Below are positions 11,602-21,741 of a DNA stretch of 64,000 nucleotides, one piece after another. The stretch is taken from the NCBI GenBank assembly GCA_963678705.1, contig OY783219.1, forward strand, positions 1,240,001-1,304,000, in the 5' to 3' direction. Numbering within the stretch: the stretch's first letter is position 1; every line of letters starts with the position of its first letter. This DNA comes from Panorpa germanica. Taxonomy: Eukaryota > Arthropoda > Insecta > Mecoptera > Panorpidae. The position numbers were made by a program, and so were the translations under genes. Under the pieces are notes generated by a model. That model made no database searches. It worked only from the letters and a program-made list of their open reading frames with translations, and was not told the origin of the DNA.

Positions 11602-12208
11602 TAATGGGCTTGTGTCCTATGTCTTAATTTCTATAAAAGTGTACTGTATATTGATAAAGTGGGTTACTAGAACCTCAAATGTTCAATTATTTTTTAATAA
11701 CTCCTTATATGTTAAGAGATATTAACAATTAAAAAAGTCATTTTGTCTCTATAATTATTAAAGGGATTAAACAATGTACACATTCCAATTGCATGTGACA
11801 TCATAATTTTTCGGTAAGGTTACTAACCTTACAGATCATAAATCTCTGCTATATGCATTTATATGTCAAAATATCAAATATTATTTACAGCTATTATAAG
11901 GGTTAAATAAAATAAAAAGGCATTCTTCTTTAATTTAACTTGATTATTTGACTACCAACAGCTACAAAACATTACCACAGCACTGACCTACTCAACAAAT
12001 AACTGACGCTAAAATGCATTTCACGTCATACAAATATGGCCGACAATTTATAACGCTAAAACTAAAATTCAAATTTGCTTTAATTGCTATATCTCCATCA
12101 ATATTTAGATATTTAATAAAATAGACACGCCAATACACATTTATTAACATCAATTTAAATCAACAATTAAAAAATCGACCACTAAAATATGAGGACACAA
12201 GCCCATTG
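11602..12208. mobile_element. Non-autonomous TIR element, copy B (~607 bp)
   Basis: This is the inverted counterpart of 969-1660. It begins TAATGGGCTTGTGTCC and ends GGACACAAGCCCATTG, with the same interior read in the opposite direction. It has no coding capacity. It sits about 170 bp left of the Polinton target site. Confidence 0.7.
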
Positions 12209-12376
12209 TCCTAAAATATAGCGAATTATCGAAATACAATTTTACATTTGAGGTAGTTCCAACTTCCATTCTAACTCATTAATTGTTTTTAATTTAATGT
12301 AATTTGTATATCATATGCAAATATGCCTAATCATTCCCTGCACCCGTTTTAATTTAAAATTTTAGTTCTAGGCGTC

Positions 12377-12575
12377 AGTAGGGTAGTAGAGCCGGTTCTA
12401 GGACAGTTTGGAGTGGGGATGCATTTAGGTCACGATATGCAGAGGGGGCGTGGCTAGACTTGGAAGAATGTAAAAGGGGGTAAGGGTGGGGTGAGGAGTG
12501 AGGTGGCGTGGCTAGACAATGGGGGGGTAATAGTTGGGATAATATGAAAGAGTGAGATAGCGATATTATATATTA
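12377..12575 (+). repeat. Polinton 1 left terminal inverted repeat
   Basis: Identical by eye to the inverse of 26862-27056 for about 190 bp. Weaker matches continue to about 12707 (the block 'gttatatgttataatgacg'). The strand is G-rich, with runs GGGGG, GGG, GGGG and a G7 near 12520-12530. The motif AAAGAGTGAGATAGCGATATT lies at 12547-12567 and again, with one change, at 12603-12623. Confidence 0.95.
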
Positions 12576-12699
12576 CGTGTGTAATAATTAATATCTAATG
12601 GTAAAGAGTGAGATACCGATATTAATTCTTATGTTTGATTTGTTATTGGTTATAAGATTATGACGTTGTAGTAGTTATATGTTATAATGACGTTATATT

Positions 12700-13225
12700 A
12701 CACATGGTGGTGTATAATATGAAAGGTTATAGTATAATTTGTGATATATATTCTTAAGGATTGTTAAACATAGATTATAACAATAACTATTACAATAACA
12801 GTGTTAAATTATTTATAACAGTGTATTTATAGCGCATTCCTTCGTGAGCGTCAGCACATATTCTCATGGGAAACTTTAGACACAAGCGCATTCCTTCGAA
12901 TTCACCAGAAATTTGAAGCACACGTGTTAGCCGGCGTCAGCACATGTTCTCATGAGAACTATGTATATAAATTATTCTTATGCAATATGATAAAACAATA
13001 TTTTCCAAACGTAGACAAATTTGAACGTATTAACTTGAATGTAACTTGAAGCACACGTGTTAGCCGGCGTCAGCACATGTTATCATGAGAACTTCGTATA
13101 GAAATTGTAAAAGTATAACATAGTGATTAATGCATATTTTTTATGTAAAACTCTATAAATAAATGAACTTTTAAAAACAATTGTGATTTATATTTTGATT
13201 TTCAAACTGAAATATATAATTTACA
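12700..13225 (+). repeat. Polinton 1 subterminal repeats and pol leader
   Basis: This non-coding interval between TIR and pol carries a repeated module: GAAGCACACGTGTTAGCC at 12915 and 13048 (133-bp spacing), each followed by GGCGTCAGCACATGTT and TCATGAGAACT. A partial third unit lies near 12846. The motif CAATATTTTCCAAACGT at 12996-13012 recurs inverted near the right end (26786-26801) and twice in the second Polinton. Such subterminal repeats could be replication, packaging or promoter elements. The role is inference. Confidence 0.6.
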
Positions 13226-16200
13226 ATGGATAACGGTTGTAAGATTATTAAGCATATGAGAACAATTATTGAACATTTGAATAGTTCAAATTATTCAAGT
13301 ATTCAGTGGAAAAAGTGGTCTGATTATAATAAAATAAATATAAAGTTGTTAAATAAGTTATTAAAAAATAATAAAAATACCTATTCAATTGGATATAAGC
13401 AAAACATTGAAAGCAATATAAGTGTCTTAAAATATTTTCAAACATTGTTAGAAAATAAACAAAAAGTTGGAGGAGGAACTATAAATAGTTTAAAACGTAG
13501 TGATCGAATCAAATGGCAGGAAATAAATTCATCATTTAAAGGACGTGTTAGAACAGGAGTGTTAATTAATTTAAGTCACATTGATCCATTACAATTTTTG
13601 AACGATGCATTTTATATGTTTGCATCTAGAATTAAAAATGCTTTAACAAAATATAGTGCTTTAAAAGTTAACGTAATATTTTGTGGTGAATTTGTTTTAC
13701 CATCAGCTAAAGAAGAAGAACATATATTTGAATACAAATATTTTAATACTAAAAATAATGAAATTTTTGTATCAACAGATTTAAAACATTGGTATAAGGA
13801 AAATGTTATTGATGTTGTATTAAAAGATTTAGAAACTTTTCAAGAAAATCAAAGTGGATGGGCTCTATATAAAATAGTGAATATGATAGTAAATATAAAT
13901 CAATTTGTTCCATTTTATGGTTCATCATTTATTGACTTACCAGTTGAAATAAAACGAAAAAAGGCTGTAATAAATGTTCAGAATGAGGATGATAAATGTT
14001 TTGTATGGGCAGTATTATCAGCACTTTATCCATCAAAAATTCATGGCGAGAGAGTATCATCTTATAAGAAATATGTAAATTGTCTTAATTTAAATGGTAT
14101 TAAATTTCCAATGACGTTATCACAAGTTTCAAAATTTGAAAAACTAAATAATATAACAATAAATGTGTATATTTTAAAAAAGAACAAGAAAACATTTGTA
14201 ACTATTCCTGTATATGTAAGTAAAATATATGAAAGTAAACATATACATTTATTAATGATTCAAAGTGATTATGAAGTAGAAGATGAAGAAGAAGAAGAAG
14301 AAGAAGAAGATGTTGTTGAAAGTAATAATGAGGAATGTGACAATAAAATAAAATTTCATTTTTGTTGGATAAAGAATTTATCAAGACTTGTTAGTAATCA
14401 ACTTTCAAAAACAAATCATAAAAAATTTATATGTGATCGATGTTTACATTTCTTTAGATATAAGTGCAAGTTTAAGGAACATTTACAAGACTGTGTTGGA
14501 TTAGGACTGAGACCAGTTAAACCGATAATGCCAGATGAAAATTCTAATATACTTGAGTTTAAAAACTTTAAGAGAAAAATTAGAAATGCATGTGTTATTT
14601 ATGCAGACTTTGAAAGTATATTGGATAGTAATGTGACAAATATTGAAACCAAGGGGGTATATCAAACACATATTGCACATAGCGTTGGATATTATGTAAA
14701 ATATTCATATGATGACTCTAAATCTTATTATAATAGTTATCGTGGTGAAGATTGCGTTCAGTGGTTTGTAAATGAATTAAAAGAGATTGCTTATAATGTT
14801 GAGGATATAATAAAAAATGTATTACCAATGAAAACATTGACGGCTCAACAAAAGATTGAATATTTAAATGCAATAAATTGTCATATATGTGAAAAACCGT
14901 TGCAACAAGACCGTGTTCGAGATCATTGTCATTTAACAGGAAATTATAGAGGACCAGCTCATAATGAATGTAATTTAAATTATAATGAAAGTTATGTGAT
15001 TCCAATAATTTTTCACAATTTATCATCTTATGATTCACATTTTATAATAATTGATTTAGCTACCGGAATAAGTGGAAGAACCTCTGTGCTACCAATTAAT
15101 ATATAAAAATATATTTCATTTACGAAATATGTGTATGGAACTAATATTTCATTAAGATTTATTGATTCATATCGATTTATGGCTAGTTCTTTAAGTAATT
15201 TAGCATCTTATTTACCAAATAATAAACTAAAAAATTTAAAATCAGAATTTAACAATTTAAGCAATGAAGAATTTACTTTGTTAAGTAAAAAAGGTGTATT
15301 TCCTTATGATTATATAAATTCCTGGGAAAAGTTAAATGAGACAGCTTTACCACCTCAGGATAATTTTTTTAATTTATTAAATGATAGTAACTTATCTGAT
15401 GTAGATTACAAACATGCACAAGATGTATGGAATACATTTCATATTAAAACACTTGGTGAATATTCAGATTTGTACTTAAAAACCGATGTGTTATTACTTT
15501 GTGACATATTTGAAAATTTTCGAGATAATTGTTTAGACACGTATAAATTAGATCCAGTGCATTATGTTTCTGCCCCAGGCTTAGCATGGGATTCTATGTT
15601 AAAAATTACAAAAATTAAACTTGAATTGTTTACTGATATAAATATGTGGCTATTTATAGAGAAGGGTATCAGAGGTGGTATAAGTCAATGTTCAAACAGA
15701 TATGCAGAGGCCAATAACAAATACATGAATGAAAAGTATAAACCTGAATTACCTTCTAAATATCTAATGTATTTGGATGTTAATAACTTATACGGTCATG
15801 CAATGTCTCAATTCCTACCATATGGAAATTTTAAATGGTTAAACAACCAAGAAATATTGGAAATAAGTAATACTATATGCAATTTGTCAGAAACTAGCAA
15901 TACTGGTTACATTTTAGAAGTAGATTTAACTTATCCTCAAAGTTTACATAATCTCCATAAAGATTTACCGCTTTGTCCTGAGCATTGTATTCCACCGGGA
16001 AGTAAACATAAAAAACTTTTAACTACTTTATATGATAAGGAGAAATATATAATTCATTATAGTAATTTAAAGCAATGTATACATTTAGGAATGCAAGTGT
16101 CAAAAATACATCGAGTTTTAAAATTTAGTCAATCACCGTGGCTAAAAAACTATATCGATTTAAATACAGAAAAAAGAAAAATGGCTACCAATGATTTTGA

Positions 16201-17020
16201 AAAAAACTTGTATAAATTAATGAATAATAGTGTATTTGGTAAGACAATGGAAAATGTTAGAAAACATCGTGATATAAAATTAAAAACAAAATGGGGTGGT
16301 CGTTATGGAGTAAAAAGTTTAATAGCACGACCTAATTTTCATAGCCGAACAATTTTTAATAAAAATGTTGTGGCTATTGAACTTTTAAAACCTAATATTA
16401 CATTTAATAAACCTATATATGTTGGCTTTTTAATATTAGATTTATCTAAAACAGTAATGTATGATTTTCATTATAATTATATGCAAAAAGAATTTTTTAA
16501 TAATAATTTAAAGTTATTATATATTGATACTGACTCGTTAATATATGAAATTATCACATCAGATATTTATGAAACTATAAAACGCGATATAAGTAAGTTT
16601 GATACAAGTGATTATAAAGAAAACAATCAATATAATATTCCCCGTGTAAATAAAAAGGTATTAGGTTTAATGAAGGATGAATATAACGGTAAAATTATGA
16701 CTCACTTTATAGGACTAAGATCAAAAATGTATACAATAAAAGTTAATAATAATGATATTATAAAAAAAATAAAAGGAGTAAAGACAAGTGTAGTAAAAAA
16801 CCATATTTCTTTTGAAGATTATGAAAATTGTTTAAGAACTTTAAATGAAAAAAAATGTACTCAAAGAGGAATAGTTTCAAAATTGCATAATGTGTACTCT
16901 ATTAAGCAAACAAAAATTGCTTTAAGTCCTTTTGATGATAAACGGTGTATTATAAAAAATAGTACCGATACTTTGCCTTGGGGTTTTGATAGTTTTAGTG
17001 AGAGCGATTTATTGTTATAA
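13226..17020 (+). pseudogene. Polinton protein-primed DNA polymerase B, one in-frame stop
   Basis: About 1264 codons in one frame, interrupted by a single TAA at 15104-15106. From the N-terminus there is a ~360-residue extension with NEDDKCFVWAVLSALYP, which resembles a papain/OTU-like active-site strand, and then an acidic run (near 14278-14310). Next come a C2H2-like finger (CDRCLHFFRYKCKFKEH) and exonuclease I YADFES (about residue 460). An endonuclease-VII-like zinc motif CHICEKP...DHCHLTGNYRG follows (about 551), then exo II YDSH. After the stop come exo III FIDSYRF, motif [10 protein letters not shown] (about 848), motif [11 protein letters not shown] (about 998) and motif C YIDTDSL (about 1098). 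All catalytic motifs are present, so the stop between exo II and exo III is the main visible lesion. It would replicate the element's linear DNA using a protein primer. Confidence 0.92.
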
Positions 17021-17252
17021 GTATATTTTAATGTAAAAATAAATACATATTTATAATAACCAATAGTTTTATTTATTTAAAATGTTATACAATATTTTTA
17101 GCATCTATCCAACTGTTATGATAGTTTTAGTGAGAGCGATTTATTGTTATAAGTATATTTTTAATGTAAAAATAAATACATATTTATAATAACTAATAGT
17201 TTTATTTATTTAAAATGTTATACAATATTTTTAGCATCTATCCAAGTGTTAT
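16988..17252. repeat. 132-bp tandem duplication spanning pol and int 3' ends
   Basis: Unit 1 (16988-17119) and unit 2 (17120 to about 17252) are nearly identical. Each contains the last codons of pol (SFSESDLLL), the convergent spacer with polyadenylation-like AATAAA signals, and the last codons of the integrase. Because the genes converge, each keeps one intact 3' end and the spare copy is non-coding. Confidence 0.85.
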
Positions 17253-18147
17253 GAGATTTATCTAAACCTAACCACTTTACAAAAACTCTTTTTCCTTTTT
17301 TCTGTAAAACTTTCTCAACTAGATATATATCTGGATATTTTGTTTTTTGTAGTTCTTGTTCGTAAAACGCGCCTGCAATTGATTGACCAAGAGAATCATT
17401 AAGTAAATATGTGACTGGATTAGTTAGTTGTACTTTTGATATAGTAAATATTTCGGTACTCCAGTTAGGAGTATATCCTTTTGCAAATAATGATTTGGTT
17501 TTGCTTAAACGAACATAATCTCCAACTTTATATCGACTTAAACCGACCCTTTTTATTCTATTGTATACATTTCCTAATAATTTTTTTTCATTTTTTATTG
17601 ATACTTGAGATGGCTTCATATTAATTGTTGAATGATGAGAATTATTATATTTCTTAACAAGTGCATCAATGTTTTTAATCCAATTATAGTTGCCTTTTAT
17701 ACTAAAATCTTTCCACATGGCATTTTTTAGAGTTCTATTAAATCTTTCAACAATCGATGCTTTCATATTACTAAATGTACTATAATGGTTTATATCATAC
17801 GAATCTATAACTTTTTTAAATTCAGTGTTATAAAATTCCTTTCCGTTATCTGTTTGTAAGTTTTTCGGAGCCTTATTCTTATTTTTTAATAAAATATTTT
17901 CAAATGCAACAGTAACGTCTTTTGCAGATTTTGATTTTACTGGAACTGCCCATGCATATTTAGAAAATATATCAATTACTGTGAGTAAATACTTGTAACC
18001 TTTGTTTTCTTTTGCATACGGAATCATTTCTACTAAATCAGCTTGCCAAGAATCATTTAGACCTTTTATGATTACATGTCTACGCTTATAGTTTTTAAGT
18101 GCAGGTTTATGTAACTCATTAATTATACCTATTTTTGTTTTGCTCAT
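17218..18147 (-). CDS. Polinton integrase with C-terminal chromodomain
   Basis: An intact frame of 309 codons. The RVE core shows the D-D-E triad: D in DSWQADLVEM, D in LQTDNGKEFYN and E in SIVERFNRTLKNAMW, with typical Polinton spacing. The C-terminus is a chromodomain (YLVEKVLQKKGKRVFVKWLG...NTWIDAKNIV), which in retroelements can bias insertion towards marked chromatin. The enzyme is expected to insert the linear element and create the 6-bp duplication seen at the ends. It converges with pol and is followed upstream by a small minus-strand ORF. No lesion is visible. Confidence 0.93.
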   Translation of the reverse strand: MSKTKIGIINELHKPALKNYKRRHVIIKGLNDSWQADLVEMIPYAKENKGYKYLLTVIDIFSKYAWAVPVKSKSAKDVTVAFENILLKNKNKAPKNLQTDNGKEFYNTEFKKVIDSYDINHYSTFSNMKASIVERFNRTLKNAMWKDFSIKGNYNWIKNIDALVKKYNNSHHSTINMKPSQVSIKNEKKLLGNVYNRIKRVGLSRYKVGDYVRLSKTKSLFAKGYTPNWSTEIFTISKVQLTNPVTYLLNDSLGQSIAGAFYEQELQKTKYPDIYLVEKVLQKKGKRVFVKWLGLDKSHNTWIDAKNIV

Positions 18148-18169
18148 ACTTATTATTACACAAAATTTA

Positions 18170-18388
18170 TCAAGAACTAATATCTAAACTATGTTTTGTT
18201 TTTAATTCTGTAATTAATGTTGCAATTTTTTTATTTACTTCAATAAAGTTATTAATATAAGCATCATGAATATCTTTCTCTACAGCTTTTAAACGTCTAT
18301 CTATAATAATTAAATCATTTTTTGATACTGTTTCGTGCCGAGTAATTTTTTTCTTATGTATATGTACTCCAAATTTGTTAATAGTCAT
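18170..18388 (-). CDS. Small Polinton protein, unknown function
   Basis: A 72-codon frame starting MTINKFGVHIHKKK. Charged residues and heptad-like leucine/isoleucine spacing in the middle (LIIIDRRLKAVEKDIHDAY) suggest a short coiled coil. It lies between integrase and the DUF8207-like gene on the same strand with short spacers, which supports it being a real gene of the element. I do not recognise the family. It could be a small structural protein. Confidence 0.5.
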   Translation of the reverse strand: MTINKFGVHIHKKKITRHETVSKNDLIIIDRRLKAVEKDIHDAYINNFIEVNKKIATLITELKTKHSLDISS

Positions 18389-18444
18389 GTTACTTACATG
18401 AGTAGTTATAAATTAATGAAAAAGAAGGGAATGTGTTTAAGTAT

Positions 18445-19761
18445 TTATATAATAATATTAGCTTCTTTTAATTCTTCAACTATTGAAATAATTTCATTGT
18501 CATGTGATGTATTGCCCGCCATTTTTGAACTAATAAGTAGTTGTAATCTTTCAACTAATTCATTTGGGTCATCCCAGTAAATGAAATCCTTTTGATTATT
18601 GTTTAAAGTCATAAAGTTTGGTATTAAATTGCCACCTCCTAAACGTTTATTATTTTGTAAACCAACTGAAGTCATAAAGTTTGGTATTAAATTGCCACCT
18701 CCTAAACGTTTATTATTTTGTAAACCAACTGATGACGTACGCTGCAAAAGTCTTGATCGAACGTTTTGTAATCTTTCTGAAGAATATGGTGTTGAAGACG
18801 CTGGGGCACTTAATTTTGTTTGAGGAGGAAATAATAGCGATATAATTTTTTTATATTTTATACCTTTGTTAAATTTAATTTTACCATTAGGTAAATATAA
18901 TGTTCTATGTGCATTTGTATCAGTTAAAATTGTTTTATAATCCTCTAAATCTTCCTCACTATAAATATTTGCGCTTGGATCTATTTTAAAAAGCAATTCA
19001 TATAATCCGGGGGATGACTTATATTTTTTATTTCCTATTATAATACCCTCTTTATCAAACGTAACCAGTGCTTTTCCTAATATTAAATTACCATCTTCTA
19101 AATTTATACCAAATGTATGATCAAATATACTAGGATCACCTTCTCGTCTATTAAAATCAATTAAATATTGAAAGGCGTATTTATCAACTTGTTTTTTATA
19201 ATTTTCTTCAACTTCAGACAGTTTTATAGATGTCTTAAATAAGTTTGGATCATGTACTCTACTATATTCTAAGGGTTCATTTGATTCAAAAACTTCATCA
19301 TCTAACTGACTAAGTTCCATTGTTGGTTCTTTAGCTAATGTTAAATCATTTTGCTGTTCTGGTATAAATGTAGTGTCTAGAAGTTCTTTTAACATGTTAT
19401 TTAACTTAGATTTAATTGTTTTAACCTTGAAATCATACGGTTTTGTATCAATATCTTGTTTGATTGGTTGCGCTAATTTAATATTGGAAGTACTTTTATT
19501 AGCTAGTATATTTAGTGGTGTAGTTATTGGTTCAAGCTGTTTGTCAAAGTACCTTTGTGCCTCAGATTCTCCTAGTTTTAATGCGAGATACTTTTGTCTT
19601 ATAGAATCGCTTGATTTAATAATATCGCATGTAAATTTTTTATCTTCATCATTAGTAGTATTGCTTATTATTTTACGTTTACTATTCCTTTTTGTAAATC
19701 TGGTAGGAGGAGTCTTTATTTTAACCACAGTATTTTTTGCACGCTTCTTTGATTTAAACAT
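18445..19761 (-). CDS. Polinton DUF8207-like protein (438 aa)
   Basis: The frame starts MFKSKKRAKNTVVKIK, a basic tail. A long acidic and low-complexity middle follows. The conserved block is GLYELLFKIDPSANIY...YKTILTDTNAHRTLYLP, a segment I associate with DUF8207 proteins of insect Polinton-like elements. The name is from memory and was not searched. Near the C-terminus a 63-bp in-frame tandem duplication (18608-18670 and 18671-18733) doubles a 21-residue stretch containing SVGLQNNKRLGGGNLIP. Position between integrase and ATPase suggests a virion or packaging role, but function is unknown. Confidence 0.75.
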   Translation of the reverse strand: MFKSKKRAKNTVVKIKTPPTRFTKRNSKRKIISNTTNDEDKKFTCDIIKSSDSIRQKYLALKLGESEAQRYFDKQLEPITTPLNILANKSTSNIKLAQPIKQDIDTKPYDFKVKTIKSKLNNMLKELLDTTFIPEQQNDLTLAKEPTMELSQLDDEVFESNEPLEYSRVHDPNLFKTSIKLSEVEENYKKQVDKYAFQYLIDFNRREGDPSIFDHTFGINLEDGNLILGKALVTFDKEGIIIGNKKYKSSPGLYELLFKIDPSANIYSEEDLEDYKTILTDTNAHRTLYLPNGKIKFNKGIKYKKIISLLFPPQTKLSAPASSTPYSSERLQNVRSRLLQRTSSVGLQNNKRLGGGNLIPNFMTSVGLQNNKRLGGGNLIPNFMTLNNNQKDFIYWDDPNELVERLQLLISSKMAGNTSHDNEIISIVEELKEANIII

Positions 19762-19789
19762 GGTTACATGTAAACTTTATGCAACTTGA

Positions 19790-19915
19790 ACGTAATTTGA
19801 ACGTAAATTCAACGTAATGGGAACGTAAATTCAACGTAATGGGAACGTAATCAATGTAATTTGAACGTAATGGGAACGTAATTAATGTAATTTGAACGTA
19901 ATCAATGTTTATTAA
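19790..19915. repeat. Short ACGTAAT-rich tandem repeat upstream of the DUF8207-like gene
   Basis: About 125 bp between two minus-strand genes consist of a degenerate array of 'gaacgtaat' and 'caacgtaat' units, spaced roughly 9-20 bp apart. The core ACGTAA occurs about ten times. It lies just upstream of the 438-codon minus-strand gene, where a promoter would be. It resembles a clustered binding site or a slippage product. Confidence 0.6.
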
Positions 19916-19975
19916 GATAATAAATGCATGTTATTATGAAGATGGTTACCTCAACACTGATTATTATTGTAAAGG

Positions 19976-20677
19976 TTACTTGGTTATATCTAAAAACATA
20001 TCAAATCCTTTTCTGTATCGCCCTTTATTTAAGTCACTATTTTTATCTATTACCATAAAGGAATATTTATTTGAATCCCAACATAAATTACAAACTTGTT
20101 TAAACCCTAGAAAACTTGGAAAGTCAAAGTTAACATGATCATCATATATATGCTTTAAATTTAAGTCATCTTGCTTGAATAATATAATAAAATTAGTATT
20201 ATCCCGTATTAATTGCTTTGGAATTTTGCTGTAAGTCTGACATAAATAGAAAGAGTCTATCAAATTATGACGGCCCATGCTAAAAAAATTTCGAATATTA
20301 TTTTGTTTATCGCAAGCAACATCATCAAATATGAATATAGAATTTGGGTTAGCATCTTCAGGTCTAATAATCTCTTCATTGTCAGTGTATGTATAGTATC
20401 CCATATTATTAATATTCTTCATAATTTGTTGTAATATTTTATATTTTGGTTAATATAAAGATTTTGAATAAATGTATATATTTTTAAATCGCAACCCATT
20501 TGGATGTTCAATTAGATTAAACATAACATTAGTTTTTCCACAGTTTGAAGGTCCACAAATAATGCATCTAATGTCGTTTGGTAAAAGTAATCCATGTTTT
20601 GAATTATTAGTGTAATTATTACTTTGATTATCTACATTCTTTACAGAAAGAGTTTGTTTTTGCTTTACAAACTTCAT
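19976..20677 (-). pseudogene. Polinton packaging ATPase (FtsK/HerA, A32-like), one in-frame stop
   Basis: One minus-strand frame of 233 codons starts MKFVKQKQTLSVKN. Walker A is CGPSNCGKTNVMFNL (about residues 41-55) and Walker B is SIFIFDDVACD (C-terminal part), followed by the sensor-like LCQTYSKIP. A TAA at 20450-20452 (codon 76) interrupts the frame between Walker A and B, and the frame is open on both sides. The intact family packages DNA into capsids. Here the protein would be truncated unless the stop is bypassed. Confidence 0.9.
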
Positions 20678-20698
20678 TGTTTAACCAGGCATGTGTTA

Positions 20699-20908
20699 TA
20701 AACTAATGGAATACATTTTAAATGTTTAATCTTTATATATGAAAATATTATAAAGTATAAAATTGGATGATAGCACATACTTTGGTCAGTATGATAAAAG
20801 TAATAAACTAATAGAATACATTTTAAATGTTTAATCTTTATATATGAAAATATTATAAAGTATAAAATTGGATGATAGCACATACTTTGGTCAGTATGAT
20901 AAAAGTAA
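20699..20908 (+). repeat. 105-bp tandem duplication at the PLA2 gene start
   Basis: Unit 1 (20699-20803) and unit 2 (20804-20908) match except for single changes. Each contains 'ggatgatagcacatacttt' and the run ending 'cagtatgataaaagtaa'. The first ATG of the downstream gene (20872) therefore has a duplicate at about 20767 that leads nowhere. The ATG at 20896 may be the original start. Confidence 0.85.
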
Positions 20909-21741
20909 AGAAAGGTGATGGTCTTATTGATAAACTAATCAATAAATTACCTTTTGAGTTGCACTTGCCTGGATACAACTATTGCGGTCCTGGAACACGT
21001 TTAATAGAACGTTTAAACCGAGGAGATCAAGGAGTTATTGCATTGGACTCAGCTTGCAAAGAACATGACATTGCATATCACCGCTATAAAGATTTAAGTA
21101 AAAGACACGTAGCTGATAAAATACTGATTGAGAAAGCTTGGAAGCAATATTTTTCTAAAGATTCAAAGTTAAGTGAACGTTTAGCATCATTACTTGTTGC
21201 TAATATCATGAATATAAAAACCAAACTTGGAATGGGGTTGAAACGAAATAAAAAAATTAAAAAGAAGAAAATAAAGGGTAACGGAAAGGTCAAGCATAGT
21301 ATGGCAGCATTAAAGAAAGCTATTCTTAATGCTCGTGGTGCGCTCAAAAATACTTTAATTAACCCTGATAATCCTAAGAGTGTGTCAAAAGCTATTAAAA
21401 TTGCATCACAAGCCGCAAAACAATCAATTAATAAAAAGTCAAAATTTAAAGTTAATAAACTAAGAATAATTCCTATACCAAAAGTAGGTGGTTTTCTACC
21501 ATTTCTAATTCCATTATTTGCGGGATTATCAGCACTAGGTGGATTGGCAGGTGGTGTTGCAGGTGTTGTAAAAGCAATAAATGATGCAAAGGATGCAAAA
21601 AAAATGTTAGCAGAAACTCAAAAACATAACCAAACTATGGAGGAAATTGCTATTGGAAAATCTGGCAAAGGAATTTATTTAAAACCTTATAAAAAAGGGT
21701 TAGGATTATATATTAATCCGTATCCAAAAAACTTTTGTTGA
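20872..21741 (+). CDS. PLA2-domain Polinton minor capsid candidate (289 aa)
   Basis: The N-terminal domain carries the viral phospholipase A2 signature: calcium loop YNYCGPGTRL and catalytic DSACKEHDIAYHRYKD with the His-Asp pair. A lysine-rich segment (MGLKRNKKIKKKKIKGNG) follows. A glycine/alanine hydrophobic stretch (FLPFLIPLFAGLSALGGLAGG...) then follows, a likely membrane-active segment. A similar layout is described for Polinton and adintovirus virion proteins, and PLA2 of this type is used by parvoviruses to breach endosomes. That role is inferred here. The start may be 20896 rather than 20872, because of the tandem duplication. The end overlaps the protease frame by a few bases. Confidence 0.85.
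   Translation: MIAHTLVSMIKVKKGDGLIDKLINKLPFELHLPGYNYCGPGTRLIERLNRGDQGVIALDSACKEHDIAYHRYKDLSKRHVADKILIEKAWKQYFSKDSKLSERLASLLVANIMNIKTKLGMGLKRNKKIKKKKIKGNGKVKHSMAALKKAILNARGALKNTLINPDNPKSVSKAIKIASQAAKQSINKKSKFKVNKLRIIPIPKVGGFLPFLIPLFAGLSALGGLAGGVAGVVKAINDAKDAKKMLAETQKHNQTMEEIAIGKSGKGIYLKPYKKGLGLYINPYPKNFC

Noticed and set aside
14202..14384. Leucine-rich minus-strand frame
   Set aside because: It is the antisense shadow of the glutamate-rich run in the polymerase gene.
13226..20677. Alternative genetic code or programmed readthrough in the Polinton, from single TAA stops in pol and ATPase
   Set aside because: Other genes of the element use TAA as a normal terminator, and unrelated elements in the window (BEL, env, gag) also carry isolated stops. 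Ordinary decay explains it.
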